From NCBI RefSeq assembly GCF_010669285.1, contig NZ_CP048711.1:930001-994000 (forward strand): a stretch of DNA of 64,000 nt, given 5' to 3'. Origin of the DNA: Kineobactrum salinum (GTDB lineage Bacteria; Pseudomonadota; Gammaproteobacteria; Pseudomonadales; Halieaceae). Below are positions 26,203-35,874 of the stretch, in pieces. Below the pieces are notes generated by a model. The model was not told the DNA's origin. It saw only the letters and a list, made by a program, of their open reading frames with translations, and did not search any database. The position numbers and the translations under genes were made by a program. Each line of letters starts with the position of its first letter. Position 1 is the stretch's first letter.

Positions 26203-28077
26203 ATGAGACCTGAAACCAACCTATTCCCGTATTTCCAGATGAATACACTTGGGCGCAAGCGTCGGCTTGTCATGGACATCATAGCACGATTGTTCATTTA
26301 TTCCGGCGCTTGGATCTATCGAAGATTGAATCCGCAAATCACTGTCATAGGTATTACCGGCAGCGCTGGAAAAACAACCACCAAAGATTTGTGCAGTATC
26401 GTACTTGGCGAATTCGGCCCTTGCGTTAATACACCAAAATCCATGAATCGTCGCCCAGCTGTTGCCCGCACAGTGCTGAAATTTCGCCCGAAGACAAGAT
26501 ATTCAGTATTGGAATTGTCGGGAACCAAACCTGGCCACCTAGATTTACTGATACAGATTAGCCGCCCTAACATTGCGGTGGTGACGATAGTGGGACGTGA
26601 TCACTACAGCGCGTTCAAAAGCGTGGAAGCAATAGCGGAGGAAAAGAGCAAACTTGTAGCACGGCTGCCACGCAACGGTGTTGCCGTGCTCAATATTGAT
26701 GATCCGCTGGTACGAAAGATGGGCGAGCAGTGCAGGCGGCATGTGATCTGGATTGGTCGGGACGCCAACGCCGCTCTGCGCTTGCTGGATGTGCATTCCC
26801 GCTGGCCGCAGCCACTGACGCTGACTGTTCAATATCAGGATCAGGTGTTCCAGATTCCAACAGGCCTGCATGGCGAACACCTTGCATTGTCAGTGCTGGC
26901 TACACTAGGTGTGGGCCTCGCTGCCGGTCTTTCTCTGCCAAAAGTCATTGAGATCATTGGCAAGGTGGAGCCCACGGAAGGCCGTATGGAGATCATAACC
27001 GACAATGCTGGTGTCACTTTTGTACGCGACGACTGGAAGGCGCCGCATTGGTCCATCGGGGCGCCGTTTGATTTTATGACGGACGCCACAGCGGCGCGCA
27101 AGATCGTGATAATGGGAACCATATCGGATTCCAGCGAATCCCCTTCAAAAAGGTATCCGAAAGTTGCGCGACAAATAAGGGAATTCGCTGATTTTGCGGT
27201 GTTCGTGGGACCCGATTCGTCAAAAGCACTGAAGGCCAGAACCGGCCACGAGGATGAATCGATACAGGCCTTTGTCACCCTTCAGCAGGCAGTGCTCTTT
27301 CTGAATACCATCCTCCAGCAGGGCGACCTGGTGCTGCTCAAGGGCACCAATACCCAGGACCATCTGGTACGGATTGTCCTGAACCGTATTACACCGATTT
27401 CCTGTTGGCGACAAAGCTGCCGATTGACAAGTTTCTGCAATGACTGCTCACAGCTCTATCTAACTTCCCCTGCAGACGTAAGTCAATCCCCAGCCGGCGT
27501 AGTCGGTGGTGCGGCACCCATAGCATGGCACCCGGAATCCAACCTGCCCACGCTGATTGTCGGGCTGGGTAATTCTGGAGCCAAATACATCAATACTCCC
27601 CATAATCTCGGCTATACGGTGGTGGAACAGCTGGCCAGCACTTTTGACGGCACTTGGGAAACCCGGCCGGAGGGTCAGACTTGTAGTATTGATGTCCGCG
27701 GCGCCGCCGTGCTTGTCTTCAAGCCAGATTGCGCAATCAACCAGAGCGGGCGGGCAGTCCGGAAACTGATCGACGGGCACAAGCAGGGCTTCCGTCAGTG
27801 TATCGTTGTCCATGATGATATGGACTTGCGTTTAGGGGAGGCAAAGGTCCAACGGAAAAGGGGACATAGCAGCCACAATGGGGTGCGTTCAATAATGGCA
27901 TCTCTGGGAACGGAGCAATTCGACAGAGTAAGAGTCGGTGGAAGGTCTGCCGGTGATGAGCGTCGGCCAATTGAGCTGGTACTCGCCCAATTTTCTGAAG
28001 CGGATGAGTCCGTTCTCTCAAAAGCCACTCAACGCGCGGTACAGGCAATCCGTAATCGGTGCCAGGAAATAACTTAA
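26203..28077 (+). CDS. Mur-ligase-like / peptidyl-tRNA hydrolase fusion protein
   Basis: This 624-aa fusion has two enzyme parts. Residues about 45-395 are a Mur ligase/MurF-like domain with P-loop GITGSAGKTTTKD and central motifs SRPNIAVVTIVGRDH, EEKSKLV and VLNIDDPLV. A four-Cys cluster (CWRQSC...CNDC, residues about 400-415) may bind zinc. Residues about 446-624 are a peptidyl-tRNA hydrolase domain, LIVGLGNSGAKYINTPHNLG. Equivalents of E. coli Asn10, His20, Asn68 (INQSG), Asp93 (VHDDMDL) and Asn114 (SHNGV) are all present, so it may be active. A fused ligase and ester hydrolase suggests amino-acid or peptide transfer chemistry. Neighbouring ATP-grasp genes support this. Starts at 26239 or 26272 are possible. 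Confidence 0.85.
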   Translation: MRPETNLFPYFQMNTLGRKRRLVMDIIARLFIYSGAWIYRRLNPQITVIGITGSAGKTTTKDLCSIVLGEFGPCVNTPKSMNRRPAVARTVLKFRPKTRYSVLELSGTKPGHLDLLIQISRPNIAVVTIVGRDHYSAFKSVEAIAEEKSKLVARLPRNGVAVLNIDDPLVRKMGEQCRRHVIWIGRDANAALRLLDVHSRWPQPLTLTVQYQDQVFQIPTGLHGEHLALSVLATLGVGLAAGLSLPKVIEIIGKVEPTEGRMEIITDNAGVTFVRDDWKAPHWSIGAPFDFMTDATAARKIVIMGTISDSSESPSKRYPKVARQIREFADFAVFVGPDSSKALKARTGHEDESIQAFVTLQQAVLFLNTILQQGDLVLLKGTNTQDHLVRIVLNRITPISCWRQSCRLTSFCNDCSQLYLTSPADVSQSPAGVVGGAAPIAWHPESNLPTLIVGLGNSGAKYINTPHNLGYTVVEQLASTFDGTWETRPEGQTCSIDVRGAAVLVFKPDCAINQSGRAVRKLIDGHKQGFRQCIVVHDDMDLRLGEAKVQRKRGHSSHNGVRSIMASLGTEQFDRVRVGGRSAGDERRPIELVLAQFSEADESVLSKATQRAVQAIRNRCQEIT

Positions 28078-28109
28078 GGTCCGGCGCATCAGCGAAACCG
28101 GCCGCCAGC

Positions 28110-29228
28110 CTAACGGACTACCACAGCGTGCAGTTTGTGAAAAATGTACTTTAACAAAGCGACCGGGAAAGTATCTAACGCTTCTGGGAGGCAAATTCCA
28201 AGTCGCCTTAACTCCTCCCCGTAAACTCCCGACAAGAGCCCTGTTCCGATATGACGTTGTATACTGATCAAACCCCATTCCGAGTTGGCTTCAATTATAG
28301 TGGGACCACTAGGTGTACATCCCACGTCCCAGCCGATGGATCTTACAGTAGGCACCAAGCTCGCAGCGCGTACGCAAATGCGACAAACTTCAGCCCATTC
28401 CGGCACTGACAGGCCGGAAAATAAAATGCCGCTGTCAGGGTGGCTGGTTAATACCTCCGACCCATATTGCGCTTTGAATTTGCCGACCCCACACTGGCCA
28501 GAGTGCGAATCAATCGAGACTGCGACCCCACCTTTATCCATATTGTCAATATACGAACCTAAACGCCCCACCCGCAGCGCAGCGCCAACTATAAAAATTT
28601 CATCATTGTGACCTCTGAATGTGATAACTCTAATCGTATTCAAGCTTGATGGATTTAACTCTGAAAGGGACTCTTCTTGCTGGACGTATTCCTGCACGAT
28701 CCACCCGTCATAGGCATCCGTGTAATCACCGTATGGCGTTATCGTCAATGACTCGATAAATTCAACGAGATCAACTTCAGTGCCATTGACTCTATAACAC
28801 TCTCCCCTTTCCCCTTCCAGTAGACGGTCAATCACATAAATATTTCTGCCTAGCCGTCCGCCTCTTGGTTTTAAAACAACACGATCCATGGAGGCTTTCA
28901 GGATGAGTTCTTTCAAATCCCTGGCGCATTTTAGCTCTGAACCAAAGCAGGAATATCCATAGATGGGATGAAAATATCCCCAGATTCTCGGGCAACTAAT
29001 GTTGGCGGAAAATAATAACGCCGATAGAGCAAGCTTGTCTTCAAGTAGGCAAGATTGTCTAAATGCATTGATCTTGGGACGTACAATGCTCTTGTTTACT
29101 ACGTGGCTCAAAAACTGATGTGCATGTGGAAAAATGTCATCATGATTCAGCGAATAGGTTTCTATCTCTTCTCTTTTAAAGCCAGAACCAAGAAGCCTTA
29201 CGTCTCGAATTAAACGCTTAATTGTCAC
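28110..29228 (-). CDS. Sugar-transfer-associated ATP-grasp enzyme (1)
   Basis: The 372-aa protein carries the signatures of the PF14397-type ATP-grasp family: phosphate-binding VVLKPRGGRLGRNIYV, SLNTIRVITF, VGRLGSYIDNMDKGGVAVSID, HPDSGILFSGLSVPEWAE, and the metal-binding end IGWDVGCTPSGPTIIEANSE. ATP-grasp enzymes join a carboxylate to an amine or thiol through an acyl phosphate. Members of this family occur in capsule and exopolysaccharide loci, but their substrates are not established. The gene converges on the Mur-ligase/Pth gene and follows ATP-grasp gene 2 by 29 bases in the same direction. The DNA is visibly AT-richer than the flanking exopolysaccharide operons. Confidence 0.85.
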   Translation of the reverse strand: MTIKRLIRDVRLLGSGFKREEIETYSLNHDDIFPHAHQFLSHVVNKSIVRPKINAFRQSCLLEDKLALSALLFSANISCPRIWGYFHPIYGYSCFGSELKCARDLKELILKASMDRVVLKPRGGRLGRNIYVIDRLLEGERGECYRVNGTEVDLVEFIESLTITPYGDYTDAYDGWIVQEYVQQEESLSELNPSSLNTIRVITFRGHNDEIFIVGAALRVGRLGSYIDNMDKGGVAVSIDSHSGQCGVGKFKAQYGSEVLTSHPDSGILFSGLSVPEWAEVCRICVRAASLVPTVRSIGWDVGCTPSGPTIIEANSEWGLISIQRHIGTGLLSGVYGEELRRLGICLPEALDTFPVALLKYIFHKLHAVVVR

Positions 29229-29257
29229 TTTTCCCAGCCTCGCATACCTGAACGATA

Positions 29258-30327
29258 CTATATGGAAAAACCATGAAACTGGTAATATTTTCGAATCCGT
29301 TCATTCGAAAGCAGGCCTCCTCCTAGCTGCAACATCAAGAGATTCGGATAGTTGTTCCCCTCAATAAAAACCGGGCCGTTAGGCGTTATTGCAATGTCCC
29401 AACCAACACTCGTCGTGCCGCCATATGCCTCAGTAGCCAAGTTCGCAAGCTCTGTAATCTCATCCCAAAACGGAACCACTTTTCCTGTGATCTGAACACC
29501 GGTATCAGGGTGAGAATCATACCAAATGAACTCATCCGATTTCGTCTTGGCTGCAGCCCGACCCAACATACCCGACTCAAGGTCAATGGTGCTCACCAGC
29601 CCACCAGCATGCCAATTATCAACTGGGTACGATTTTTCACTTCCAAGCTTTAGAACAGCACATCCGACAAATGACTTGCCTACTGCAGGATCAATATAGG
29701 TTCGAACGCGCACCGTATTAAGTGTGTTGGAAAATATCTCGTCAATGAGACGATGCTGGTGCTGTAGTTCACTAATAACACTATTTGGACGCTGGAGCAA
29801 AACGTCCTTTGCGCTTTCAACCGAGTGCTGGTCTTTGTTTAAAAATATTCTATCTTTGTGGGAAGTCATTTTTACTGCACCCATTCCCGCGCGGCCATGA
29901 GTAGGCCTAACAAACACCCCGATGAGGAAACGACATACTGCATAAGGTCATCGATTGTCTTGATTGATTTCTCGACGCCCTTTTCCAACGGGATAAGTTT
30001 GCCACGGGATATCACAGCCAAATTCTCAGGTATGTTAATGATGCCACTGTACACATATTTGAATGTGACTTTGTCATCCAACAGATCGGTATTTTCGTTA
30101 AGGCTTCCTCTTATGATTGCATACTGAAGATCTGGAAAATATTCCTTGCAGTTTGAGTCGTTCAGATTGAGCAATTTCCATGTTTTGGAATGGAATCCTC
30201 GTCGTAACGATCCAAGACGAGCTATTATTGGTAGCGAACTATCCGTCCGCATCTCATCCAAAATGAACTGCCTGACGGACCGCCTTGACTTTGAGCTCCT
30301 TATTAGAAGTTTTATGAGCGTCCACAT
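29258..30327 (-). CDS. Sugar-transfer-associated ATP-grasp enzyme (2), frame-broken as sequenced
   Basis: Two overlapping frames give one 356-aa protein. The N-terminal part runs from the ATG at 30327 to DDLMQYVVSSSG. The C-terminal part continues FVRPTHGRAGMGAVKM, NTLNTVRVRTYI, DNWHAGGLVSTIDLESG, SHPDTGVQITGKVVPFWDE and SVGWDIAITPNGPVFIEGN. One extra base in the C run at 29917-29920 joins them as SSGVFVRPTHG. All ATP-grasp motifs are present after repair. It lies in operon with ATP-grasp gene 1. The ISL3-type insertion 100 bases upstream separates it from the PLP genes that were probably its former operon partners. Confidence 0.78.
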
Positions 30328-30418
30328 AGATCTCTTCCATCAGGCTGGCAACGGGCGGTGAACTCTATACTTGTCATGGTTGGTGAAAATGATTTCCTGT
30401 CAAAGAATACAATACTGT

Positions 30419-30426
30419 ATAGAAAG
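30419..30426. repeat. Target-site duplication, left copy
   Basis: ATAGAAAG matches ATAGAAAA (31757-31764) in seven of eight bases across the insertion sequence. Eight-base duplications are usual for the ISL3 family. Confidence 0.7.
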
Positions 30427-31756
30427 GGGTCTTCCCTAATTCAGGTGGGCGGGCAATAGGCGTAAGCCTCCCAAATGAAACAGGATCGCTGTCTTAAAGC
30501 GCTCTTTATTTCTAAACCCTCGCGCGCGAACCTTTAGCAGCTTGATTCTGCTGTTGATACTTTCTGCTCCAGCATTGCTTTTTCCATGAACAATGGCATT
30601 AATGATGCCCCAAAGGTTCTTTTTAATGCTGGCGGCTACTGTTTTAATCGGACCCAGCCGGCATCTGGCTGCCCAGCTATACCAACGGCTCCAAGCTCTC
30701 TGAGCCCAGCCCCGACTCGAGTAATTCCATAACTGCATCGCGTACTGCCTAATTGCCCATGCTCGAGCTGTTTTCTTTGCCACTTTAGAAAGCGCACTAA
30801 TGGTGTCTCGGTGGTGGCGTTTTAAACTGGCCTCGGAGCGCAACCAACTAAAGCGAGATAGATGTAAAGGCTTTTTATAATCGGTTGGGACGCATCGCAT
30901 CTCCTGCTTCCTGATGGCATCAACGGCTTTGTTTAGGTCCATAGCCACATGAAATTTATCAAAGCAGATTTTTTGATCCCAATCACTCAAGTGCTCTTTG
31001 GTGGCCGAAAGGTACGCCGGCGACATATCCATGCTGACGGTTTCAATTGATTTTAGATCCCACTCCGACAGGCTTTTATAGAAGTCACCGAGACTGCCTT
31101 TAGTGCGATCATCCCGGATATCAACTACCTGACCTGAATCATTGGAGATAATGGTTAAATACCTGTGTCCCTTCTTGCTGCTAATTTCATCAACAGCAAT
31201 ATGGTGGTAATCCACCGATTGGCGGGCAGACAGACCACGCTCTACCGCACGGCGCATGATTCCGTCGATGGCATTCCAGCTGAGTCCTAAGCGACGGCTC
31301 ACTGCATTGATACTGGCTTCTTTGAGCCATTTGATCGCCATCGCTTCAAACAGAAGCGTAAATCGGGAATTCCTTTCTGCCCAAGGAACATCGACCTGTA
31401 AGACGCCATGCTCATGGCATTGAGCCCTGGGCACAGCGCCATGGACAATGGTCTGGAACTGACAAGTGTCCAGATGTCGCCAACTCTTATCGCGGGTGTC
31501 GTAACGGGGACATGCCGAACCACACGCAGGACAGAGGATTTCAGTATCCCGATCGTACTCGATATACACATGAACCACCTCGTCCTCGGACAGCTCGACA
31601 TGCTCAACAGCCCAAGGATCACGAAGCCCAAGAATGCGTTCGTAGAGTGACAATTCATCCATTGACTAACCAGGCCAATTCCGACAATTTAGAGCCTGGT
31701 ATTTTAGGGGGAGAGCGGGGAAATGGCTATGGATCCACCCGAATAGGGGAAGACCC
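30427..31756 (-). mobile_element. ISL3-family insertion sequence (about 1330 bp)
   Basis: The element is bounded by imperfect inverted repeats that begin GGGTCTTCCC at both ends (30427 inward and 31756 inward), with 19 of the first 22 bases matching. It holds one transposase gene and is flanked by a near-perfect eight-base duplication. All ends are intact, so the copy is probably recent and possibly active. It sits between the PLP decarboxylase and ATP-grasp gene 2 and breaks what may have been one operon. Confidence 0.92.
30436..31662 (-). CDS. ISL3-family transposase
   Basis: The 408-aa protein has an N-terminal zinc-finger-like segment (LCPACGSACPRYDTRDKSWRH), a helix-turn-helix-like region (ASINAVSRRLGLSWNAID), and the DDE-type core of ISL3 enzymes (VDEISSKKGHRYLTIISND, VSMDMSPAYLSATKEHL, FDKFHVAMDLNKAVDAIRK, and AGAESINSRIKLLKVRARGF near the end). 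Its length is normal for the family. The stop lies inside the left inverted repeat, as is common. No disruption is visible. Confidence 0.95.
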   Translation of the reverse strand: MDELSLYERILGLRDPWAVEHVELSEDEVVHVYIEYDRDTEILCPACGSACPRYDTRDKSWRHLDTCQFQTIVHGAVPRAQCHEHGVLQVDVPWAERNSRFTLLFEAMAIKWLKEASINAVSRRLGLSWNAIDGIMRRAVERGLSARQSVDYHHIAVDEISSKKGHRYLTIISNDSGQVVDIRDDRTKGSLGDFYKSLSEWDLKSIETVSMDMSPAYLSATKEHLSDWDQKICFDKFHVAMDLNKAVDAIRKQEMRCVPTDYKKPLHLSRFSWLRSEASLKRHHRDTISALSKVAKKTARAWAIRQYAMQLWNYSSRGWAQRAWSRWYSWAARCRLGPIKTVAASIKKNLWGIINAIVHGKSNAGAESINSRIKLLKVRARGFRNKERFKTAILFHLGGLRLLPAHLN

Positions 31757-31764
31757 ATAGAAAA
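31757..31764. repeat. Target-site duplication, right copy
   Basis: ATAGAAAA directly abuts the right inverted repeat and matches 30419-30426 in seven of eight bases. Confidence 0.7.
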
Positions 31765-31793
31765 GTCATTGTCGGTCCAATTAATTTGGCAAT

Positions 31794-33224
31794 TCATAGC
31801 TGCCTATCCCGAGCGGCCACGACTGCATGCAAAGCACGGGCTACATCGGCTCTTCTGGTCCGATGATTTGTTATCGCTGCCCGCAAATACGTAACATTGT
31901 TGATATTGGTCGTCGAAAACACTGCAGCCCCCTCGATCTGTAACCGTTGGGCGATTGCAACATTCATCTCACTCTGTTCTGCTCCGCCCAGCCTGCCGTC
32001 TGCAGTAAAGACGCACAGGCTCGAGACGACGGGCGCCTGCAGTTGCATTGCTCCGTCCTCCGCGATCAATTCAGCCATATACTGCGCCAGCTGACAGCAG
32101 CGCGTGATCGCCTGGCCTAATTTCTGGGGGCCATAGCTTCGCAGGGCGGCCCAGACCTTTAGCGCCCGATTACCTCGGGACAGATCTATACCATAGTCAC
32201 AATACCACGGTTCGCCGCCCGCAAGACCCTGGTCGTAACTGGTCAGATAAGAGGGGCGCATGGAAAAGGCCTGTCGGTGCTCGTGTTCATCACGAATAAG
32301 TACCAGTCCGCAGTCATATTGCACGAACATCCACTTGTGAAAGTCACAGGCCAGCGAATCCGCCAATTCGATGCCGTCAGAAAGTCCTCGCCAGGGCTCT
32401 TCCGCAAGCCTTGTCCAGGCTCCGAAGGCGCCATCAACATGCAACCAGACGTCCTCTTCAGCAGCGACCGAAGCGAGTTCTTTCAGATCATCAAATTTAC
32501 CCAGATCTACCGAGCCCGCAGTAGCTATAATCGCAAAGGGCATGGCACCGGCTGCGCGGTCCCTTGCGATTTCCTTTCGCAGCAGATGAGGATCCATCCC
32601 CCGCTCGTTCTCGGGTATGATCCGCAGATTTTCGCTGCCTATCCCGAGCAACTCAACCGCCTTGCGAATGGCACTGTGCGTACCGGGACCCGTATAGGCC
32701 GTGAGCCACTGCCCCGCTTGACCTGAAACCCTGACCTCGGGACCAAGTGCCCTGACCCGAGCCGCCGCCAGCGCAATGACTGTGGCCTGAGATGTTCCTG
32801 CCACCAGAACACCACTCGCGCCAGCCGGAAACCCCATTGCGGACTTGGTCCAGTCGATGACCTCCCGCTCCATGTACGTCATGCCATGATCCCGGCCGCC
32901 ACAGTTGCTGTTCATGGCGGCACTGGCCATTTCAGTCAGAAGACCGGTAGCCAGACCGGTTCCATGCACCCACCCGAAAAAACGCGGGTGGGTATTCCCG
33001 GTCGCGTAGGGCATCACATCGGTCTTGAGAGCGGCTACAAGTTCGTTCATGTCCAGTGGCGATTCGCCGATCAGGTAGCGTTGATGAATGTCTTCAGGCA
33101 CCGGCCTCCAGGGGTAATCCTCCACACACTGCAACCTGTGGATGCATTCATCGAGCAGGTCATGTACAGCTTTCGCGAAGCTCTGCCAGTTATCTGGATC
33201 GAGCCCCTCTTCATGTGACGGCAT
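31794..33224 (-). CDS. PLP-dependent decarboxylase, aromatic-amino-acid/group II family
   Basis: The 476-aa fold-type I enzyme has the group II decarboxylase features: YATGNTHPRFFGWVHG near the N-terminus, the cofactor-binding Asp in WLHVDGAFGAW, and the PLP lysine in LACDFHKWMFVQYDCG. The substrate may be an aromatic or acidic amino acid; sequence alone does not decide. The ATG at 33224 (MPSHEEGLDPDNW) follows GGAGAA and overlaps the upstream PLP gene by 14 bases, indicating coupled translation. The pair could make an amine used by the nearby ATP-grasp ligases, which is inference from neighbourhood. Confidence 0.88.
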   Translation of the reverse strand: MPSHEEGLDPDNWQSFAKAVHDLLDECIHRLQCVEDYPWRPVPEDIHQRYLIGESPLDMNELVAALKTDVMPYATGNTHPRFFGWVHGTGLATGLLTEMASAAMNSNCGGRDHGMTYMEREVIDWTKSAMGFPAGASGVLVAGTSQATVIALAAARVRALGPEVRVSGQAGQWLTAYTGPGTHSAIRKAVELLGIGSENLRIIPENERGMDPHLLRKEIARDRAAGAMPFAIIATAGSVDLGKFDDLKELASVAAEEDVWLHVDGAFGAWTRLAEEPWRGLSDGIELADSLACDFHKWMFVQYDCGLVLIRDEHEHRQAFSMRPSYLTSYDQGLAGGEPWYCDYGIDLSRGNRALKVWAALRSYGPQKLGQAITRCCQLAQYMAELIAEDGAMQLQAPVVSSLCVFTADGRLGGAEQSEMNVAIAQRLQIEGAAVFSTTNINNVTYLRAAITNHRTRRADVARALHAVVAARDRQL

Positions 33225-35384
33225 TATCAATTCTCCACCAGTTCTCCGCCAAAAATTCAAGCTTGTCGATTGCACGTATCAGGTCGGATATTTCCGATTC
33301 CAGTGCCGCCGCAGTAGCGCCAGCTCCGGCATAGGCGACGATATTGAAAAATCGCACGCCAATAACCAGTCGAAGAATGGCCCGCCGTGCCTCCGCAGAC
33401 CCCAACTCAGCCGGCTGCCCTATGTGAAATTCCTGGCTCAGCATGGACTGCTGCGCAAGTGAGACAGCGGGAAAGAGGTCACGGACATCCTCGTTAAGCA
33501 GTTCGAAGATCCTTCGACAGCTTTGCGCTCCCATCGGCGTGACTGAGCCATCCCACCGCCGTGCAAACACTTCAAACGACACGATAGAGTCCCTGAGCGG
33601 ATGGGAATTCTCCCATTCATGCCGCCCATTATTGTACGGCTCAAGCAATTGCAAGTACTCACTACCCTGCAGCCGCTTTTCGACTTCATCCCGAAAGCGA
33701 TGGAATGCCGCGAGAGATTGTTCCTCGGACACATTCCGCGCCAACTCCGCTTCAATCAGTGCCGGCAGCCAACGGATCGGCGCACCAAACTGGGGGTCAC
33801 TCTGGGTAGGGTCATCTGCGCCGACCACCACCTCGACCAGTCCTCCGAATATCCCGCGCCGGGCTGCATCAGGGCTTTGACACCGTCGATTCTTTCCCGC
33901 ATTGATAACGGGACCAGAATCGCACCAGAGAATGCCGGTCCGGTGAGCGCCTTGGAACCGGATAACTGCACCATCCAGCCACGGCGCACCAGAGCGCCCA
34001 GCTCGTGAAAGTCGATCCGCATCTGACAGGCATCCACTACCACGTCTACACGATCTGGCGCCAAAGCCACAAGCTTGTCCACGACTGTCAGTGAAGGACC
34101 GCTCAGACCGGTCTTCGATCCAAGCAACACATGGGCCAGCACCCTGCTGCCTTGTTCCAACGCAGCCATGCCCAGCGTTTCAAATTCCCTGTCAACGTCT
34201 GCCAAATGCAGGACCGCGCCTGCGGCATCCCGTAACCCCACGTTCAGGACGCTGACCTGAACTTCAGACCAAATCGTCTGGCCCTTGCCAATCTCCACGC
34301 CGGTCGAACTCTGATCGTCGAAATAGCAACCGGAGGCAGCGAGCTTTACGCCCCGGCCCGTCTCTTCCGGTGAGACCAGCACGTTCACCAAAGGCGTATC
34401 CTTTCCTGCTGCAAGAGCCAGCAGAACAGAGAGTACCTCTGTATCCGTCCCGGATGGTGCAATAACGCCATCGGCTTCCTCATCGGCCAACCCGCACAGC
34501 TCGCGGAGCGTGGCTACGACGGCATCGGAGAGGGCCCGTCTGACGCCGTGGTTACTGTCATGTTTCTCCAGAACCTGTAGTGCCAAATCCCGCCGCAGTA
34601 CATCACAGACCATAAATCCATGGTCGGAGATTGAAGACGCCGTCGATGAAGAAAAATGCACTGCCTCGGGACGCGGGCGCACTGTAGTGCCATAACGGTT
34701 TTTGCCTGTACGGCCGTCAATCACAAGTCTCGAATCGCCATTGGAGGACAATAAATGTTCAATTGGCAGGCTCAGCGCTGAGTCAACGACCTCAGACTCC
34801 TCCTCTGTCGGCGGCAAGATTTTTATACCCACCATATCGACCAGCCACGACATGAGCGTCGAGGAAGGCTTCATCATCCTGGATCCAATCATTTCCCGCG
34901 ATATGTCCTCAGGCATCCCATTCAAAACCAGGGCCCGATCGCTGATGGTCAGCATCTTGAGCAAGCTGGAGCCGTGTCTGAGGACGCCCAGGAGCTTTGA
35001 ATAGCTCAGCTCTCCTCGCTGCACGACCGAGGCTGCCTCCAGGCCCCAGCGTGTCACTGCCGCAATGGCGGGGACACTACTTAAAAGCGTAGGCGGTATG
35101 AGCAGGAGATCGGGAGATTTGAGCCGGAAAGGCATATCGCCTTCCCGCCCTAGCGCAATGAAACACTGTGCGCTAGGCAACAGAGCGGCCATAGCGGGAT
35201 CCGACAGTAATTTTTGCCGCAATAACTGATGGGTAACAATCCGTTCGGGTGATCTGCCAGCAACCAGATCTGGTCTGGAAGGCTGTACGCCTATTTCTGT
35301 GCAGAATCCAGCATATTGTCTCTCTATAATCTGATCTCGGTTCAGGCCGGTAGCGATGGCTGACTGGCAGGCGCTTTCCTGCAT
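33211..35384 (-). CDS. PLP-dependent enzyme, aminotransferase class V-like (frame-broken as sequenced)
   Basis: After repair the protein is about 724 aa, well above a normal 400-aa aminotransferase. An N-terminal extension of about 230 residues without recognised motifs precedes a fold-type I region. This contains HFSSSTASSISDHG, a Gly-rich APSGTDTEVLSVLLALA, the pyridine-binding Asp in VVVDACQMRIDF, and the likely PLP lysine in VQLSGSKALTGPAFSG. A C-terminal domain of about 200 residues follows the break; one base added in the C run at 33853-33855 restores AGIFGGLVEVVVGADDP. It is the first gene of the PLP pair. The reaction is unknown; a lyase or transaminase on an amino acid is plausible. 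Confidence 0.7.
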
Positions 35385-35874
35385 GCTGTTTGTTCTCCTT
35401 TCGGACTATGCTAGGGGATTATAGCCTTATGTCCGAATACCACTGACATTTTTCTCAGCAGCTTGCCAAATAGCTTTCGCATGCTGAACCAGAAGACGTT
35501 CTTGGGGAAGGAAACACGGAATAGTCCGGATTTACACGAATGACGCACACAAAGGTGTCCTCCATGTAGAAATTAAGAACCGAGGAGCAAAATCGCCTAA
35601 CCACCTGCCGCATATAGTCAGCATAGCGGCTAAAGTTTCACACAAAAGACCAGGAGAGTCCCGCATCGCCGACTTGCCGTTGCCTGACCCACGCAATATC
35701 ACTGGCCATTCAGCTAATCAGTCTCGTCAGTACAAGTACAGTACTAGTAAACGTTGAGATTTTGATATACTTTTGGGCAGGTCCCTCGGACTGATACCGA
35801 CCCGCGGCGATTACCACAACTGCCGGTCACAACCGGAGAAGCCCATAAATGGGGCTGGATAATTTAGGAACCGT
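35385..35874. other. Divergent intergenic region (490 bases)
   Basis: The spacer separates the PLP operon (minus) from ATP-grasp gene 3 (plus). It contains repeated GTAC words (35731-35746), a TATACT box at 35766-35771 and a small hairpin AGCCC/GGGCT near 35838-35854, just before an AGGA ribosome site. I see no gene in it. It probably carries both promoters and perhaps an operator. Confidence 0.5.

Noticed and set aside
26203-28077. Housekeeping murF or pth
   Set aside because: Genuine pth and murF genes lie in conserved housekeeping clusters (ychF/prs and dcw). This fusion sits in an accessory block and its ligase part diverges from MurF.
33211-33831. Separate 206-aa gene between the two PLP genes
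   Set aside because: It continues the long PLP protein after a one-base break at 33853-33855 and lacks its own start signal.
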